Positions 1-10,905 are shown, numbered from the stretch's first letter. The stretch is DNA of 64,000 bases from Leptidea sinapis (GCF_905404315.1 NC_066266.1:8067501-8131500); one strand, 5' to 3'. Made by a program: numbers and translations. Notes: a model not told the origin generated them from the sequence alone.

Positions 1-779
1 GTTCTGCGTCTAGAAACGCCTGTGTTGTATGACTTTGGGTGAAAACAAATATAATTTACTCTGAGAAAGACCTTTTTGTGTTGTATTAATGCTCTTGGGC
101 GATTTCAGCCACTCTGAGTGTTATAGATAATAAAGTACCCTAACCCATTAAATACTGCCCTATTTTTGAGTTAGTAAAGGTTTAGGGAATTAATAGATAG
201 ATTAACAATACGCATATTACCTATAGATTATCCAGTGGTTTTTTTAAATGGGGTAGATACTTTCAATATAATAGGATGTATACATGTATATGTTTATGTA
301 GACATCTTCAACAGTAAAAAATACCTTAGTCATAGATGGATTATGATTAAGCTTTGCATAAAGTAAAAAAAGCGACTTTGATATCAATACAATACATACG
401 AAGTACTGAAAAAGCCATGTCCTATGACGTGTGTTGTTAAATGTATTAGATATTTTATTACGTAGGTACCTATTTTCAAAAAGTAACTAAGACTTTGATA
501 TTGTTTTAAATTAAAATATGTACATTTAAAGTCATAAAATTTATTAGATAACTTTTATTGGTTGCAGAAATATTAGAACATATTCTACTGTTATTTAAAT
601 TATTGTTTATTTTCAAAGGAAAATAGGGGTACAAACAAGTGCATTAACTTATAATAATATAATGAATATTCTTCTGGATATAAATATTAAAATCAATAAT
701 GTTCAAAATATATTTCTACAACTCAATAAATTGTATCATATTATGCTCACTTACGTAATATGAAAAATAGGTACCTACT
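1..779. other. AT-rich stretch, nothing recognised
   Basis: No coding frame, RNA gene or repeat family shared with the rest of the window was seen. Every frame is broken at short intervals. It could be intron or intergenic DNA. Confidence 0.5.
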
Positions 780-1140
780 GTTGTCATAAAAAAAATGAAA
801 ATGAGCGAACAGAACACTCAGCGTGACTTGTGTTACTTACACGAAATTTGATCCCGTTTTTGTAGCTGTTGTAGCCGAAGATGTTTTCTCACTTTGATTA
901 TTGTGTATTTTGTTTCACAGTCCACTTGAGTTTATTTTAATGATTTAGTTCGGGTGTTGTGTTTAGCGTCGAATGTCGATACAAGCGCGCGCTGTGAGTG
1001 ATCCGCGGAGACGTATTGGCGGGCGGTCAGAATGCGCGCGCATTCACGACTGTGCCTGCCGGCCGGTCGACGCGGCGCTCTGTCGCACGACCGACGCATT
1101 GCAATGACGTGGGCCGCGACCTAAACTGCCTACTTCTAAC
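780..1140. promoter_or_regulatory. CpG-dense island, candidate promoter / 5' exon
   Basis: In AT-rich surroundings, 962-1120 is strikingly GC- and CpG-rich, with runs such as GCGCGCGC, CCGGCCGG and GTCGACGCGGCG. It ends abruptly at about 1140. It has none of the repeat signatures found elsewhere in the window. CpG-rich blocks of this size in such a genome are often the promoter or 5' UTR of a gene. I found no start codon with a long frame on either strand and cannot give the direction of transcription. Confidence 0.4.
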
Positions 1141-1214
1141 TTAAACGCAACTGAAGGCTGAATGAAACCAGTGCCCTAGCCTGCTCTTGAAAAATTATAT
1201 AGGTCCAATTTATT

Positions 1215-1468
1215 TATTTATATCTATTGTAATGTGTTAACATTACCGTGTTTCGGTTTGAAGGGCGCCGTAGCTAGTGAAAATACTGGGCAAATGAGAC
1301 TTAACATGTTATGTCTCAAGGTGACGTGCGCAATTGTAGTACCGCTCAGAATTTTTGGGTTTTTCAAGAATCCTGAGTGGCACTGCATTGTAATGGGCAA
1401 GGCGTATCAATTTCCATCAGTTGAACGTCCTGCTCGTCTCGTCCCTTATTTTCATTAAAAAAAACACG
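1215..1468 (+). repeat. SINE family A copy
   Basis: Contains the family hallmarks in order: a palindrome around GTAATGTG/CATTAC, TTTCGGTCTGAAGGGCGCCG, ACTGGGCAAATGAGACTTAA, the hairpin arms flanking GGGTTTTTCAAG, CGTCCTGCTCGTCTCGTCCC, and an A-rich end after TTATTTTCAT. The 5' head (GTGGGAGGCTCC) is missing, so the copy is 5'-truncated. The 74-codon frame inside it is a by-product. Confidence 0.85.
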
Positions 1469-1737
1469 GCTCGTCATGCTCACTGAAATGACATTTTTTG
1501 CGGCGGCGTTGTATGCCGTCTCCTTCCCTCAAATATGTGTGAAGTTAACGATGACTGGTCCATGTGTCAACTCGTGAACGGGTGCTGCTTGTGGTGCCAG
1601 GTGATAGTTAATAAGTCATTGTATTTGTTGGATGCGATTTGAATTTGACAGTAATCACGACCATCATGTTCACGAAGCATCATTACACAAACAATGAGTT
1701 CAAGCTCTAAAGGTTGACGCATCGAATATGCGATAAC

Positions 1738-1870
1738 TTTATATTTATACAGTTTATTCTTTATTACTTTTTATGAAATATTTGATAATATTTAAACACG
1801 ATTTTTATTGAAGAGAGTGGAAGTTAATTTTCTTGTATGTTCTTCTCACGACCTCTACTTTTTCCGAACA
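1738..1870 (+). repeat. Family F (LINE 3'-tail) fragment
   Basis: Matches 49385-49850 (plus) and the reverse complement of 63060-63365. Shared stretches are TTATTCTTTATTACTTTTTA, GAAATATTTGATA and the GAGAGTGG ... TTTCTTGTATG block. The rest of 1469-2190 shows no recognisable feature. Confidence 0.65.
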
Positions 1871-2194
1871 TAATATTATGATATATTCAGTAATTTAAAG
1901 TAAATATTTATAGCGACGAGTCAAACGGGCTTAGTTTAAACTTTAAGCCTGATTGAAATTTCATTTGACTCAATCTCAAGGTGCTTTAAGGTGCTGATTC
2001 GACAAACGTTGTTTTGCGATATAAATTAAGTAGGTACCCCGCGCCCACTTTATGTATTGTCATATATAACGAAATGTCATTGAATTATTTGTATTGTGAA
2101 TAGATATTTCTAAGTAAAAAAATATAGGTTCCGAATAAGTAACCACCAACATGTCATACACTAAAACCTTCTCCGAAACACTTGCATCTTATGG

Positions 2195-2497
2195 TTAAAG
2201 TAGGGGAACGAAAGTGAAGGGAACGGCTCCTATTTCTGCCGTGAAGCAGTAATGTGTAAGAATTACTGTGTCTCGGTCTGGGCGCCGTAGTTAGTGAAAT
2301 TACTGGGCAAAAGAGATTTGACATCTTATGTCTCAAAGAGACGAGCGCAATTGTAGTGACGCTTACATTTTTTGGGTCTTTCAAGAATCCTGAGCGGCAC
2401 TGCATTGTAATGCGCAGGGCGTATCAATGACCATCAGCTGAACGTCCTTCTCTCGCTGATCGTCTCGTCCCTTATTGTCATAAAAAAGAGAAAAAAG
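2195..2497 (+). repeat. SINE family A copy
   Basis: Near-complete plus-strand copy, from GGCTCCTATTTCTGCCGTGA through the AATTACTG palindrome and the Gs/Ts-rich hairpin loop to CTCGTCCCTTATTGTCATAA. It carries a small insertion (TCTCGCTGAT) near the 3' end and is more diverged than the 50462 copy. Confidence 0.85.
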
Positions 2498-2517
2498 AGG
2501 TTCTCTATATAATAGAC

Positions 2518-2895
2518 TAGCTGACCCGACAGACGTTGTTCTGTATATAATAAATAAAATAATGTTTTTATATGAATTTGTCAATATAATATCATAACAT
2601 CAAAAATTACTTCGTAAAATATGCACCCAGCTGTCGTAATGAAATTGTTTCACAGCAGAACTGTCAAACCGTGCGTCAATAAATTCTCTCATAGAAATTA
2701 TGTACGAACGTATCAAAGGAAAAACAAATTAGTTGTTTGTATTTAATTTAGCAGCATTTTCCTATTTATTCACCTTTTAAACCTTCCCTGGACTTCCACA
2801 AATAATTCAAGACCAAAATTAGCCAAATCGGTCCAGCCGTTCTCGAGTTTTAGCGAGACTAACGAACAGCAATTCATTTTTATATATATAGACTA
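2518..2895 (+). repeat. Family B interspersed repeat
   Basis: Opens with CTAGCTGACCCGACAGACGT and closes with the typical TCGGTCCAGCCGTTCTCGAG plus GAACAGCA region and a TA-rich tail. Members at 6885, 29892, 51797 and 59560 share this start and end. The family looks like a LINE- or SINE-related, non-coding insertion common in insect genomes. Confidence 0.7.
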
Positions 2896-3325
2896 GTGGA
2901 CCCAACAGACGTTGTCCTGTACACACGTCTTAAATTTGAAAAATCTGTCCAGCCGTTAGGAGGAGTTCACTAACATACACATGAGCAGGAGAATTATATT
3001 ATATGGACGTAATTGAGAATCTAAACCAATCTCAAATTCACTGAAACAAACAAAAAGTCATCAAAATCGGTCCAGCCGTTTAGGAGGTAGTTTAATTGGG
3101 AATCTAAACCATTCTTGAATCCACCATAAGATTAAACATCAAATTCACTGGAACACACAAAAATCTCATCAAAATCGGTCCAGCCATTCAGGAGGTAGTT
3201 CAATTGTGAATCTAAACCATTCTCGAATCCACCTGAAGACACACAGAAAGTTTCAATAAAATCGGTCCAGCCGTCTAGGAGGAGTTCAGTGACATACACA
3301 CGCACACAAGAATTATATATATAAA
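2896..3325 (+). repeat. Family B copy with internal tandem expansion
   Basis: Begins GTGGACCCAACAGACGTTGT and ends with ACACAAGAATTATATATATA. Between these, a segment of about 85-108 bp is repeated three times (starting near 3011, 3096 and 3204). Each repeat starts ATTG-G-GAATCTAAACCA and ends ATCGGTCCAGCCGTTTAGGA. The tandem units are diverged, so the expansion is old. Confidence 0.65.
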
Positions 3326-3464
3326 GATTATACTATTACTAAAAATAAAACTATAGGTAATTAAAAAATTATAATTTTCAATAAGTGTTTGCTGTAAATT
3401 ACCTACTGTAAACATTTTATTTTCAAATATTGGTAAGACTCGTTTTGAAAATGTTTAAAAATTG

Positions 3465-3640
3465 GCCCCACGCTATTTAAAGTGAAAACTTCTTAAGTGG
3501 AATTCAGCACATTTCTTGAGATATTAAACTCGCATCAGGACGCGTAACCTGATCGAAAATTCGTAAGAAAGTCGTTGAAATTATGGATGAAAGTTGATTT
3601 TCTGAGAGATAAAGTTTACAAGCTGATAACGCCTGGCCGT
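3465..3640 (+). repeat. Family C repeat fragment
   Basis: Shares GTGAAAACTTCTTAAG, TTTCTTGAGAT, TCGAAAATTCGTAAGA and GAAATTATGGATGAAAGTTG with the block at 60425-61570. It also matches the reverse complement of 41160-41870. No coding capacity. The following 3641-4030 holds nothing I recognise. Confidence 0.65.
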
Positions 3641-4030
3641 AGTTGACTCCACTTCGTCTTTATCATTCTCATTAACGACTCCTTTTTGTGGGTTCTTCAC
3701 ATACTCAATAAGATCTTCAATTCATTGAATATCGTAGGGTGTCACATTGTCAACAATGGAAGAATATCCAGGAAAACCCTGCAGTATCCGGAGTTCTTGT
3801 TGTTCTGTTGCTGTACTAAGCAGGTCCTACTGCATTTACTTATTCTTGCCCTAATTACACTGTTACTAATAAAAGAAGTTCCTAGGTAACACTTAAGTCT
3901 AAATAACCACTAAGAAGTACCTAAAGTTTTACAGTATAATTGACCAATAGATTATTCTCGAAGCACTCATTATATTCCAATTAGTAATGGTACTTATTAA
4001 GACATTATAGTTATTGTTATAACTGTCTGA

Positions 4031-4690
4031 GTATGTTTGTGTATGTATGGTGGTACGTAGTTGTGTGTGAAAATATATTTAAAGACTTAAAAATACTGCC
4101 AGTAACTAAGAAAGTTAACTATTTAATTACAAAAGAAAATTATTATTCAAATAGATTTAAAAACCCAATCCGACTGAGAGACAATATTAGGAATAAATAT
4201 ATAATACCCAAAATATGTAATTATTACGGGGAAAGGTTAAGGGAATATGTTGTTCCTAAACTTTATAACAGTATCGAATAGTTAAGAGAGGATCAAGAAG
4301 ACTGTAAATGAGTACTAAAGAAAAAATGAAAAGAGCACTTCCTTAACGTCTCCACGTAAGCCTTAATATTAATTAGTATTTATATATTATATTTGTATTA
4401 GTAGTATATAGTATAGTATAGTTTAGTTGTTATATGTATACAGATAAGATTTTACTTTGTTTTTTTAGGAATATTATGAATTTATAACTAAGTAATGTAT
4501 TATGTGTGCATAAGTAATAGTGCAGATAACTTACAAATTAGGTAGAGTTATATTTATAATAGATGCACGATATTATAATATAGTTTAAGAGCGTAAACTC
4601 GCCAACAAACTGTTGCAACAGTTTGGCGAGATGTAAAATTTAAGTACCAACTGTGCATACTTTTATAATTAAATAAATTAAAAAAAAAAA
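4031..4690 (+). mobile_element. LINE 3' end (RT C-terminus plus 3' UTR)
   Basis: The frame at 4033-4281 ends in a block typical of the C-terminus of non-LTR retrotransposon ORF2 proteins: an Arg/Asn-rich stretch, then I-P-K-I-x-N-Y-Y-G-E-R and L-R-E-Y-V-V-P-K-L-Y-N-S. A 3' UTR of about 400 bp follows, containing a perfect hairpin (ACTGTTGCAACAGT near 4607). It closes with AAATAAATT and a run of A at 4680-4690. Upstream reverse-transcriptase domains are absent, so the copy is strongly 5'-truncated. Clade not determined. Confidence 0.55.
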
Positions 4691-4837
4691 TGTGTTAATA
4701 TTATGTAAACTAGTAGTGCAGCCGGATCAACACAAACTCCCACATACGTACGAACGAGTGTTTGTCCATCTGTCTGCCTGTCATCTGTCCGAGGGTGTAT
4801 GTTTGTACCTACTTGTAACTGTAAATGTGAGTATGAT

Positions 4838-4985
4838 GTGAATTTTTTTATGAAAATAAGAGATAAGACGAGCAGGACGTTCAGTTGATGGTAATTGAAA
4901 CGCCCTGCCCATTACTGTCTGTTTACGCACCGCTGATGATGAAATTGCACGGCGCAGGGCAGGGAAGGGGTGGTCCAGAGCCACG
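4838..4985 (-). repeat. SINE family A copy, truncated
   Basis: Reverse-oriented tail: AAGACGAGCAGGACGTTCAG, then GATGGTAATTGAAACGCCCT, then sequence that no longer follows the family. Only about the last 80 bp match well. The rest may be a rearranged or different insertion. Confidence 0.65.
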
Positions 4986-5103
4986 ACCCAGCAAACCAGT
5001 CATCGAGATAGTCGATTAGATTAGCACACATTCAAAAATTTATTCGTTAATGTATTATTGTGTGATGGTTATTTGTTTTTGCTAAATAGACTAAATTATT
5101 GCT

Positions 5104-5255
5104 TATTACAATGCAATGCCACTCAGGATTCTTGAAAAACCCCAAAAATTGTGAGCGGCACTACAATAATTGCGCTCACCTTAAGAAATAAGATGTTAAG
5201 TCTCATTTGCCCAGTCATTTCTGCCGCCATCGTGTGCAAAAGAGCCTCCCACTGG
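5104..5255 (-). repeat. SINE family A copy with internal deletion
   Basis: Read on the minus strand it begins with the family head (CCAGTGGGAGGCTCTTTTGC at 5234-5253) and a piece of the CTGCCG segment. It then jumps to ACTGGGCAAATGAGACTTAA and the hairpin region, ending at CATTGCATTGTAAT. The middle and the 3' tail are missing. Confidence 0.75.
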
Positions 5256-5559
5256 TTTTTAAGTGTGGAGCCTTATGTGGGACGAGGGTGAATCGTCTGG
5301 GAATTGTCTGGTCTGATCCTGGTCAGCTAATAAAATATTATTCGCAAGAACCTCGAGTGGTTCCCAGATTTGATATATTGGTGGGTTCTTGCAAATAATT
5401 AAGTTATATATAATTATTTTTGGGTGTTTTACGACACTAATTACAATCTATAAATGAACCTACAACACAATTGGAAATTTAAAATTACTGAAAAATGTAA
5501 CATCGCGAACCGAAAAAATGTAACATAACTGAATTTTATAGCATCCTCTCTTTTTGATA

Positions 5560-5730
5560 GAATTCAGATAGTTGAAATCAATAGTAAACTGAACTGGTTC
5601 ACTTGTAACAATGGGGGTGCCACAGGGCTGAATATTCTTATAAATTAGCAAATTGTCAAATTTTAAATGGAAATAATCATGAAATACTTATACTATTTGC
5701 AAATGCCACTTGACATCCCGCAGTGTCAGA
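5560..5730 (+). mobile_element. Degenerate non-LTR reverse transcriptase fragment
   Basis: Around 5595-5625 one frame reads T-G-S-L-V-T-M-G-V-P-Q-G, the region-2 motif of non-LTR reverse transcriptases (usually followed by S-I-L-G-P). The next codon is a stop. About 70 bp later L-I-L-F-A-N-A-T replaces the catalytic F-A-D-D-T box, so the active-site aspartates are lost. This is a dead remnant; nothing else of the element is clear nearby. Confidence 0.5.
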
Positions 5731-6049
5731 GCTCTATGCCTGTTCAGGATGAAACTGTTCGACAACTAGTTTATTCCAGCACTCATATTCAAAAGGCGTT
5801 GTCCATCCGATCCAAGACAAGGAGGCAGTTCGGATCCGGCTAGCTACAGGGCTCTACATATGGCACATTAAAAGCTTTGCACTTCTAGCTAATCGGAACT
5901 ATTTGAATTTCGAATGTTAAATTTTTTGAAACGATGCAACCTTCTTAGTAATAAAAAGAACAATTAACGGGAAATCATTTGACAATTGTTTTTCTAGTTC
6001 TACGTACGCAACGAAAATGGAATTAAGTCGAAAAGATTTAAGAGGGATG

Positions 6050-6782
6050 TTTTTTATGATTTTAAAAGTTCTCTCTCTCTCCGCAAGACTGTCTCCCTCG
6101 TGCTCAAAATGCTTTTGGGAGACAAGCACCTTGTTTGAGCACCGTGAGGCGATGGTTTGCTGAATGGTCGTTTGAGAGAGGTCGGGTTTTTTTACATGAC
6201 GAATTTCGTGAAGGGCGGCCTTCAACTGCCGTTAACGAAAATAATGTGGTGACTGTTATGCGGCTAATTGAAGAAATCCCGCGGTTGATGAACCTATGAG
6301 ACAATTCGAGGACTAGTGAGGATTGGTATGGGTCAAATTCACAAAATTTTACACGAAGAATTGAAATTTCGGAAACTTTGTTGTCGTTGAATCCCTCATG
6401 AACTGACAGCAGAGCAGAAACGGTCTCGTGGAATGGTGGTCACAGATGCTAATGAAGTACGACCACGGACATTCTAATGCTGTTTATGACATTGTCATAG
6501 GAGACGAAACGTGGATTTATTGTTTTGAACCCGAAGAAAACATCGACCTTGTGAATGGGTGTTTGAAAATGAGACCAGGCCAACAAAAGTGAGGCAGGCG
6601 AGAAACGTTTGTAAAAAAATGATGGAATTTTCTTAGCTACGAGTCCTATCTGCACAATTCCACTTGAAGATCAAAAGAGTGTTAATGTCGAGTGTTAATC
6701 TACCATTTGGGTGTTAGAAAAAGTTCGCGAAAGACGACCAAAAAGCCGCGTTCTCCTACATCATGACAACGCTTCTTCATTA
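6050..6782 (+). mobile_element. Mariner-family transposase pseudogene
   Basis: With frameshifts ignored, the plus strand spells recognisable mariner transposase blocks: a V-R-R-W-F-A-E-W helix-turn-helix region near 6150, E-G-R-P-S-T-A-V near 6215, H-E-L-T-A-E-Q-K-R-S-R near 6400, the G-D-E-T-W-I-Y catalytic block near 6500-6520, and L-L-H-H-D-N-A-S near 6755. The first two catalytic aspartate contexts are therefore still visible. The frame is broken by many stops and frameshifts, and the C-terminal third plus 3' inverted repeat are absent. This copy is a different subfamily from those at 11226 and 56620. Confidence 0.8.
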
Positions 6783-6884
6783 ACTATTGTTTTTATAGTT
6801 ATTAAAAATACTACTATTTACATAACAAATCTTATAACTATATTACAATAGATGGGTACTCTATAATTATATACTTTTATAAAT

Positions 6885-7225
6885 TAATAGCTGACCCGTC
6901 AAACGTTGTTTTACCATATAAATTATTTTTTGAGTTAGACCGTTTTTTGGACATAGAAACATTACTTTATTGTTCTAAAATAAAAGAGTTTTTCTAAAAT
7001 AATAGCCTATGTTACTCCTTATTACATCAGCTACCTGCCAATTAAAGTCCCGTCAAAATAGTTCCAGCCATTTCAGAGATTAGCCGGAACAAACAGACAG
7101 ACAGCCAGACAAAAATTGTAAGCAATATATTTTTAAATATTCATATCTAAAATATATAAAATATGTAGTAGAAAACGGTTAATTCAATATTACAAACAGA
7201 CACTCCAATTTTATTTATATGTACC
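6885..7225 (+). repeat. Family B copy
   Basis: Near-complete member: TAGCTGACCCGTCAAACGTT, TTGAGTTAGACCGTTTTTTG, CAGCCATTTCAGAGATTAGC, an AGACAGACAG stretch and ACAGACACTCCAATTTTATT at the end. Closest relatives are at 29892 and 59560. Confidence 0.75.
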
Positions 7226-7315
7226 TATAGATAATAATTTGTTCACACAAAACAAATCTTATTACAATATTTACACTACGATGATTACGTTATATTAAAA
7301 CTATCGTTAAGGGGA

Positions 7316-7515
7316 AGTGAACCTACAAATACTGGCAGGATTTCCGCGTTAGATAGCTAGGCTGATCCGTTGACCGAAATAGTTGCCAGCGCTTGGGTTT
7401 CCATCAGCCCTATGCGGCACATAGACAGTACTTTGTACATTCTCCGCGCCCCGTGGCCCCACAGGCCAAGTGTCTCCACACCAAACGGCACACATGTAAG
7501 CCTCACTTGGACCAA
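7316..7515 (-). mobile_element. Retroelement C-terminal nuclease-like fragment
   Basis: The minus strand encodes, with interruptions, a G-D-T-W-P stretch and then N-Y-F-G-Q-R-I-S-L-A-I followed by a stop and R-G-N-P-A-S-I. This Q-R-I-S-L-A-I-Q-R-G-N-A-x-S-I block ends a large family of retroelement-linked proteins that I know from many animal genomes (C-terminal region resembling a restriction-type nuclease; inferred). A second fragment of the same region lies at 47330-47830. Confidence 0.45.
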
Positions 7516-7714
7516 CATATTATAGATTACTTTGGTTTTAAATTATGTTACATATATCATTTGGCAAGGACGCTCACTTTTTTTGTAGCTACAACTCATC
7601 CCAAGTATACGGTCTTGTTTTTTACATTTTTCTCTTCTTCCTCGTGATTCATTTTTCTTTATTAATTGCGACTTCTTCTCTTTTTTAGCTTTCTATTCTG
7701 AACTCTTCTAGTAT

Positions 7715-8045
7715 ATGTTTATAGTGGCTATGCGAATATTACTATGTCATCTGCGAATATCAGATGTTTCATAAGTATCTCTTCATCTGTCACTATTAGA
7801 TTTTTATTAGATTTTCCCAGTTTAGTTTTCGGAATGCATACTCAACTTATCTAACACCCCTTTCCTTACTGCTTTCTATCGTTTCTATACGGATTTCGGC
7901 TTTGCTCTCTATATAGATGTTTCTTATTAGCCTTTTTGAATACCTACCTTGAGGCTGCAGTGCCTGCCTTATACCAGTTGTGATTAATCGTATCAAAGGC
8001 CTTAGTATAATCCACAAAAGGTATATTATGTAATGGTATGTTGTA
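7715..8045 (-). mobile_element. RTE-type LINE reverse transcriptase fragment
   Basis: On the minus strand, the higher-coordinate end reads P-F-V-D-Y-T-K-A-F-D-T-I, the first catalytic aspartate motif of RTE/BovB-type reverse transcriptases. Then follow E-S-K-A-E-I-R-I-E-T-I and S-S-K-E-R-G-V-R, and near 7745 H-L-I-F-A-D-D-I-V-I-F-A, the catalytic F-A-D-D box. The Q-G-D-x-x-S-P-K-L-F segment between them is deleted or shifted. Truncated at both ends and inactive. Confidence 0.7.
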
Positions 8046-8153
8046 CTCATTCCACTTTTAAATCAATTACTAAGATTGATTAGATACTATGAGCGCAGTC
8101 TGCTGAATATATTGATCTTCATTTAAAACTGTAGTTAGTCTTTGAGGAGGACT

Positions 8154-8535
8154 TTAACGAAAAATTTGTATTTTTTTTATGGAATAGAAGGACATATGAG
8201 CGTACGGGTCACCTGGTGTTAAGTGATCACCGCCGCCCACAATCTCTTGCAACACCAGAGGAGCGTTGCCGGCCTTTAAGGATTCAGTATGCGCTTTTTT
8301 TGAAGGTACAAATTTCGTATCGTCGCGGAAACACCGCATAAGGAAGCTCATTCCACAGCTTTGTAGTATGTGGAAGAAAGCTCCTTGAAAACCGCACTGT
8401 GGAGGACCGCCACACATCCAGATGGTGGGGATGATATCCTAACTTGTGGCGTATCGTGCGAAGGTGGAATTCGGCGGCAGGAAACAGGTTAAACAGCTCT
8501 TCGGAACACTCCCCAGACAAAAGGACAAATATCAG
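8154..8535 (-). mobile_element. Jockey/CR1-like LINE, RT C-terminus and 3' end
   Basis: The minus strand carries G-E-C-S-E-E-L-F-N-L-F-P-A-A-E-F-H-L, then H-K-L-G-Y-H-P-H-H-L-D-V-W, S-T-V-R-F-S-R-S-F-L-P and L-W-N-E-L-P, a very common C-terminal signature of insect non-LTR retrotransposon ORF2. One frameshift separates the N- and C-terminal halves. The 3' UTR runs left to about 8160, ending in TTTTTTTATGG read from the plus strand. Relatives are at 38838-39312 (plus) and 49418-49640 (minus). Confidence 0.75.
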
Positions 8536-8689
8536 ACATAAGGCTATACTTATTGATGTTAAGGCATTCTCTTGAACAGATGCACAATATTAGATTCAGC
8601 CCAATGAGAAGGTATATTTTCTGTTTTTTTTTTTACATATATTACTCAATATTTTTGTCAGTAGTTTTGCTGCCATTGATTCATTATAT

Positions 8690-8760
8690 ACTAGCTGACT
8701 CGACCGACGCTGTTAGAGAAAGAATGATGTATGTATTCGGGAATAATGTTGTCTTAAGTC
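8690..8760 (+). repeat. Family B 5' fragment
   Basis: Starts CTAGCTGACTCGACCGACGC, a short truncated relative of the family B 5' end. 8760-8930 holds nothing recognisable. Confidence 0.45.
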
Positions 8761-8930
8761 CCGATTGCTTGTGTAATCAAAGTTAATTAGTTAAAAATGC
8801 AAAAAATACTGAAATGATTTTTTAATATTATGTAGTAATAAAATGATAAGGATTAATATTGTATTGGTAAAACAGCTTTTACATAACCGCTTTATAATTT
8901 ACAATCATTTAAAGTATTACAATGGATTAA

Positions 8931-9187
8931 TGGCCGTTCCTACGGCTACTGCCAGTAATTAGCTGTAAATAATCTGAAGCTGTCCCAATATACCCGATAA
9001 GTCATTTTTATCGCCTTATATTGGGAGGCGTGAATTGCAATTTCCATACAAACGTCCATCGCTGATAAGCTACATGTCCTCCAATTGACAGACAGTGTGT
9101 ACGGATAAGGTGAGTTACCGTCGATAAGTGTATTGGGACAGAAAAGTCAACGATAGTTACGATTTTTATCTCAGGAGATAGACGTAT
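8931..9187 (-). mobile_element. MITE T copy, truncated
   Basis: Matches the reverse complement of the copies at 11392-11697 and 54318-54636: GTCCCAATATACCCGATAAG, TTGGGAGGCGTGAATTGCAA, GGATAAGGTGAGTTACCGTC, TATTGGGACAGAAAAGTCAA. The inner repeat TATTGGGACAG occurs near both ends, facing inward. The terminal inverted repeats are degraded here, so this is an older copy. Confidence 0.75.
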
Positions 9188-9289
9188 GACATCGCGGACG
9201 CGTTTTCTGTAGAGCTATATAAGATACACAATTCCACCATACATTATTGTGTTATATCTCAAAGGGTTAAGGCAGCGTTTTCGTTGAAA

Positions 9290-9480
9290 GATTCCAGACG
9301 TCATATGTTTTTCCGACATCTCCAACAAATATCCTTAATGTATAAAAATATTCAAACAGACACTTAACAAATTATATACTAAAACCATCCTCAAGAACCA
9401 CACTATCCATTTGTGAAAACAACATGTTGAAATCGGTGCTGTAGTTTTTGAGTTAATCACCAACAGACAGACAGACGTGG
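9290..9480 (+). repeat. Family B-like 3' portion
   Basis: Has ACCATCCTCAAGAACCACAC, GTTGAAATCGGTGCTGTAGT, TTTGAGTTAATC and ACAGACAGACAGAC, the usual 3' half of CTAGCTGACCC-type insertions. 9481-9820 shows no feature. Confidence 0.5.
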
Positions 9481-9824
9481 CGAACGACTTTGTCATGTAA
9501 TATGTAGCGATTAAGACTGTTTGATATATTATTAGGCCCCAGTGATTTGTCGCTTAGTTTGTATATTATCATAACATAATTTACATAACAATGAATAGGG
9601 TTCAGTCTATCAAGTAGATACAATGTAAGTATTGTTAAGGATCTGCTAGTTTGTGGTGGCACAGATAACAACTCAAATATGTACTCATACATACTGTCAA
9701 GCTCATCCAAAAATAGGCTTATATGCTTGAATACCATATAAACATCTATATGCGCTGCCGTAAGAGATGACTAAGGGCTAAATGTCACCACCGTGAATTA
9801 TAGCCCTAAGAGCTTTTCAATGTT

Positions 9825-10195
9825 CTGTATGAATGTATACACTTTTATAATAAAGTCCCAGCCACTGTTCAGGCATTATCTATAAATAAATTTAAATGTT
9901 CTATTAAAAAATGGCTCTGTCGTAAATCCTACTACTCCACAGCTGAATATCTAAGTGATCGGACAGCCTCGGACTAGATTATGTTTATTTTATAGCTATT
10001 GCTAAAATATATATAGCGCATACAATGACAGTAAAATATTGTATATTTTTATTAAAAAGAGCGCAAAGAAAGAATGCTGGGAGAGTTTCTTGCGCCGCTT
10101 CGTCTATCTCAGAGCGCCATTTGTTTCCGTAGTGGTAGAAGTATATTAGAAATGATATCAAAAATAATTCTAAAGGAATCGATTTTGGGAAGCTA
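9825..10195 (+). mobile_element. LINE 3' end (RT C-terminus plus 3' UTR)
   Basis: A frame near 9850-9970 has K-W-L-C-R-K-S-Y-Y-S-T-A-E-Y-L-S-D-R-T-A-W, a C-terminal block of a LINE ORF2. The 3' UTR follows with GAGAGTTTCTTGCGCCGCTT, CAGAGCGCCATTTGTTTCCG and TTCTAAAGGAATCGATTTTG. The same UTR segment recurs at 58660-58795. Strongly 5'-truncated. Confidence 0.65.
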
Positions 10196-10584
10196 GCCAT
10201 GGTAATTTATTAAGACTTTTTAGTTATTGTTATAACTGGCTGCGTATGTTTGTATGTACATACATGTATTAGTAATCTCAGCGGATAGTCCATATGGAGT
10301 GCCGCTTGCACCTCTCTTTCCCCAAGAGATTGTCGCCTTCTATGAAGGCTTAGAGGGCACTTGCCCAAAGCCAACCTCAGGTGGTGTTTAGTGGGTTTTT
10401 GCGTGAGTCCCACCTAACGAGCATGAGCATTAACCACCTCCCTCCCGTCGTTATTCCGGAGGGTAGCCCTTTCTCTTTGTTTGGGCGCAAAAAAAAATGT
10501 GATCACTCGACGCCCATGAGTGACCGTACGTCCGAATCGTTTGTGGTTTCTCCTTCTCATAGTGTTATTGTTATGGCAATGCTC

Positions 10585-10905
10585 GGAGTTTTCCTGCGAG
10601 ATCGAATAAGAAATGAGGAGATCCGTAGGAGAACCAAAGTCACTGACATAGCCCAAATGATTGCGAAACTGAAGTAGTAGTGGGCAGGGTACATATCTCG
10701 ACGGACAGATGGCCGTTGGGGCAGCAAAGTCCTCAAATGGCGACCACGTACCGAAAGACGCAGTGTTGGTAGTCCCCCCACAAGATGGATCGACGATCTA
10801 GTCAAGATTGCCGGAATACGTTGGATGAGGTCAGCACAGGACCGATCGTCGTGGAAATCTTTGGATGACGCTTTTATCCAGCAGTGGACGTCTTCCGGCT
10901 GATGA
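10585..10905 (+). mobile_element. RTE-type LINE, ORF2 C-terminus
   Basis: The plus strand reads D-R-I-R-N-E-E-I-R-R-R-T-K-V-T-D-I-A, then I-A-K-L-K, two stops, and W-A-G-Y-I-S-R-R-T-D-G-R-W, ending S-V-G-S-P-P-T-R-W-I-D-D-L-V-K. This is the familiar end of RTE ORF2 proteins (W-x-G-H-x-x-R, G-R-P-x-x-R-W-x-D-D). The frame is nearly intact apart from the stops. 10280-10584 just upstream is moderately GC-rich but not recognised. A related fragment is at 47035-47165. Confidence 0.75.

Noticed and set aside
5917..6304. Minus frames of 102 and 66 codons
   Set aside because: Antisense to the mariner transposase remnant; no independent similarity.
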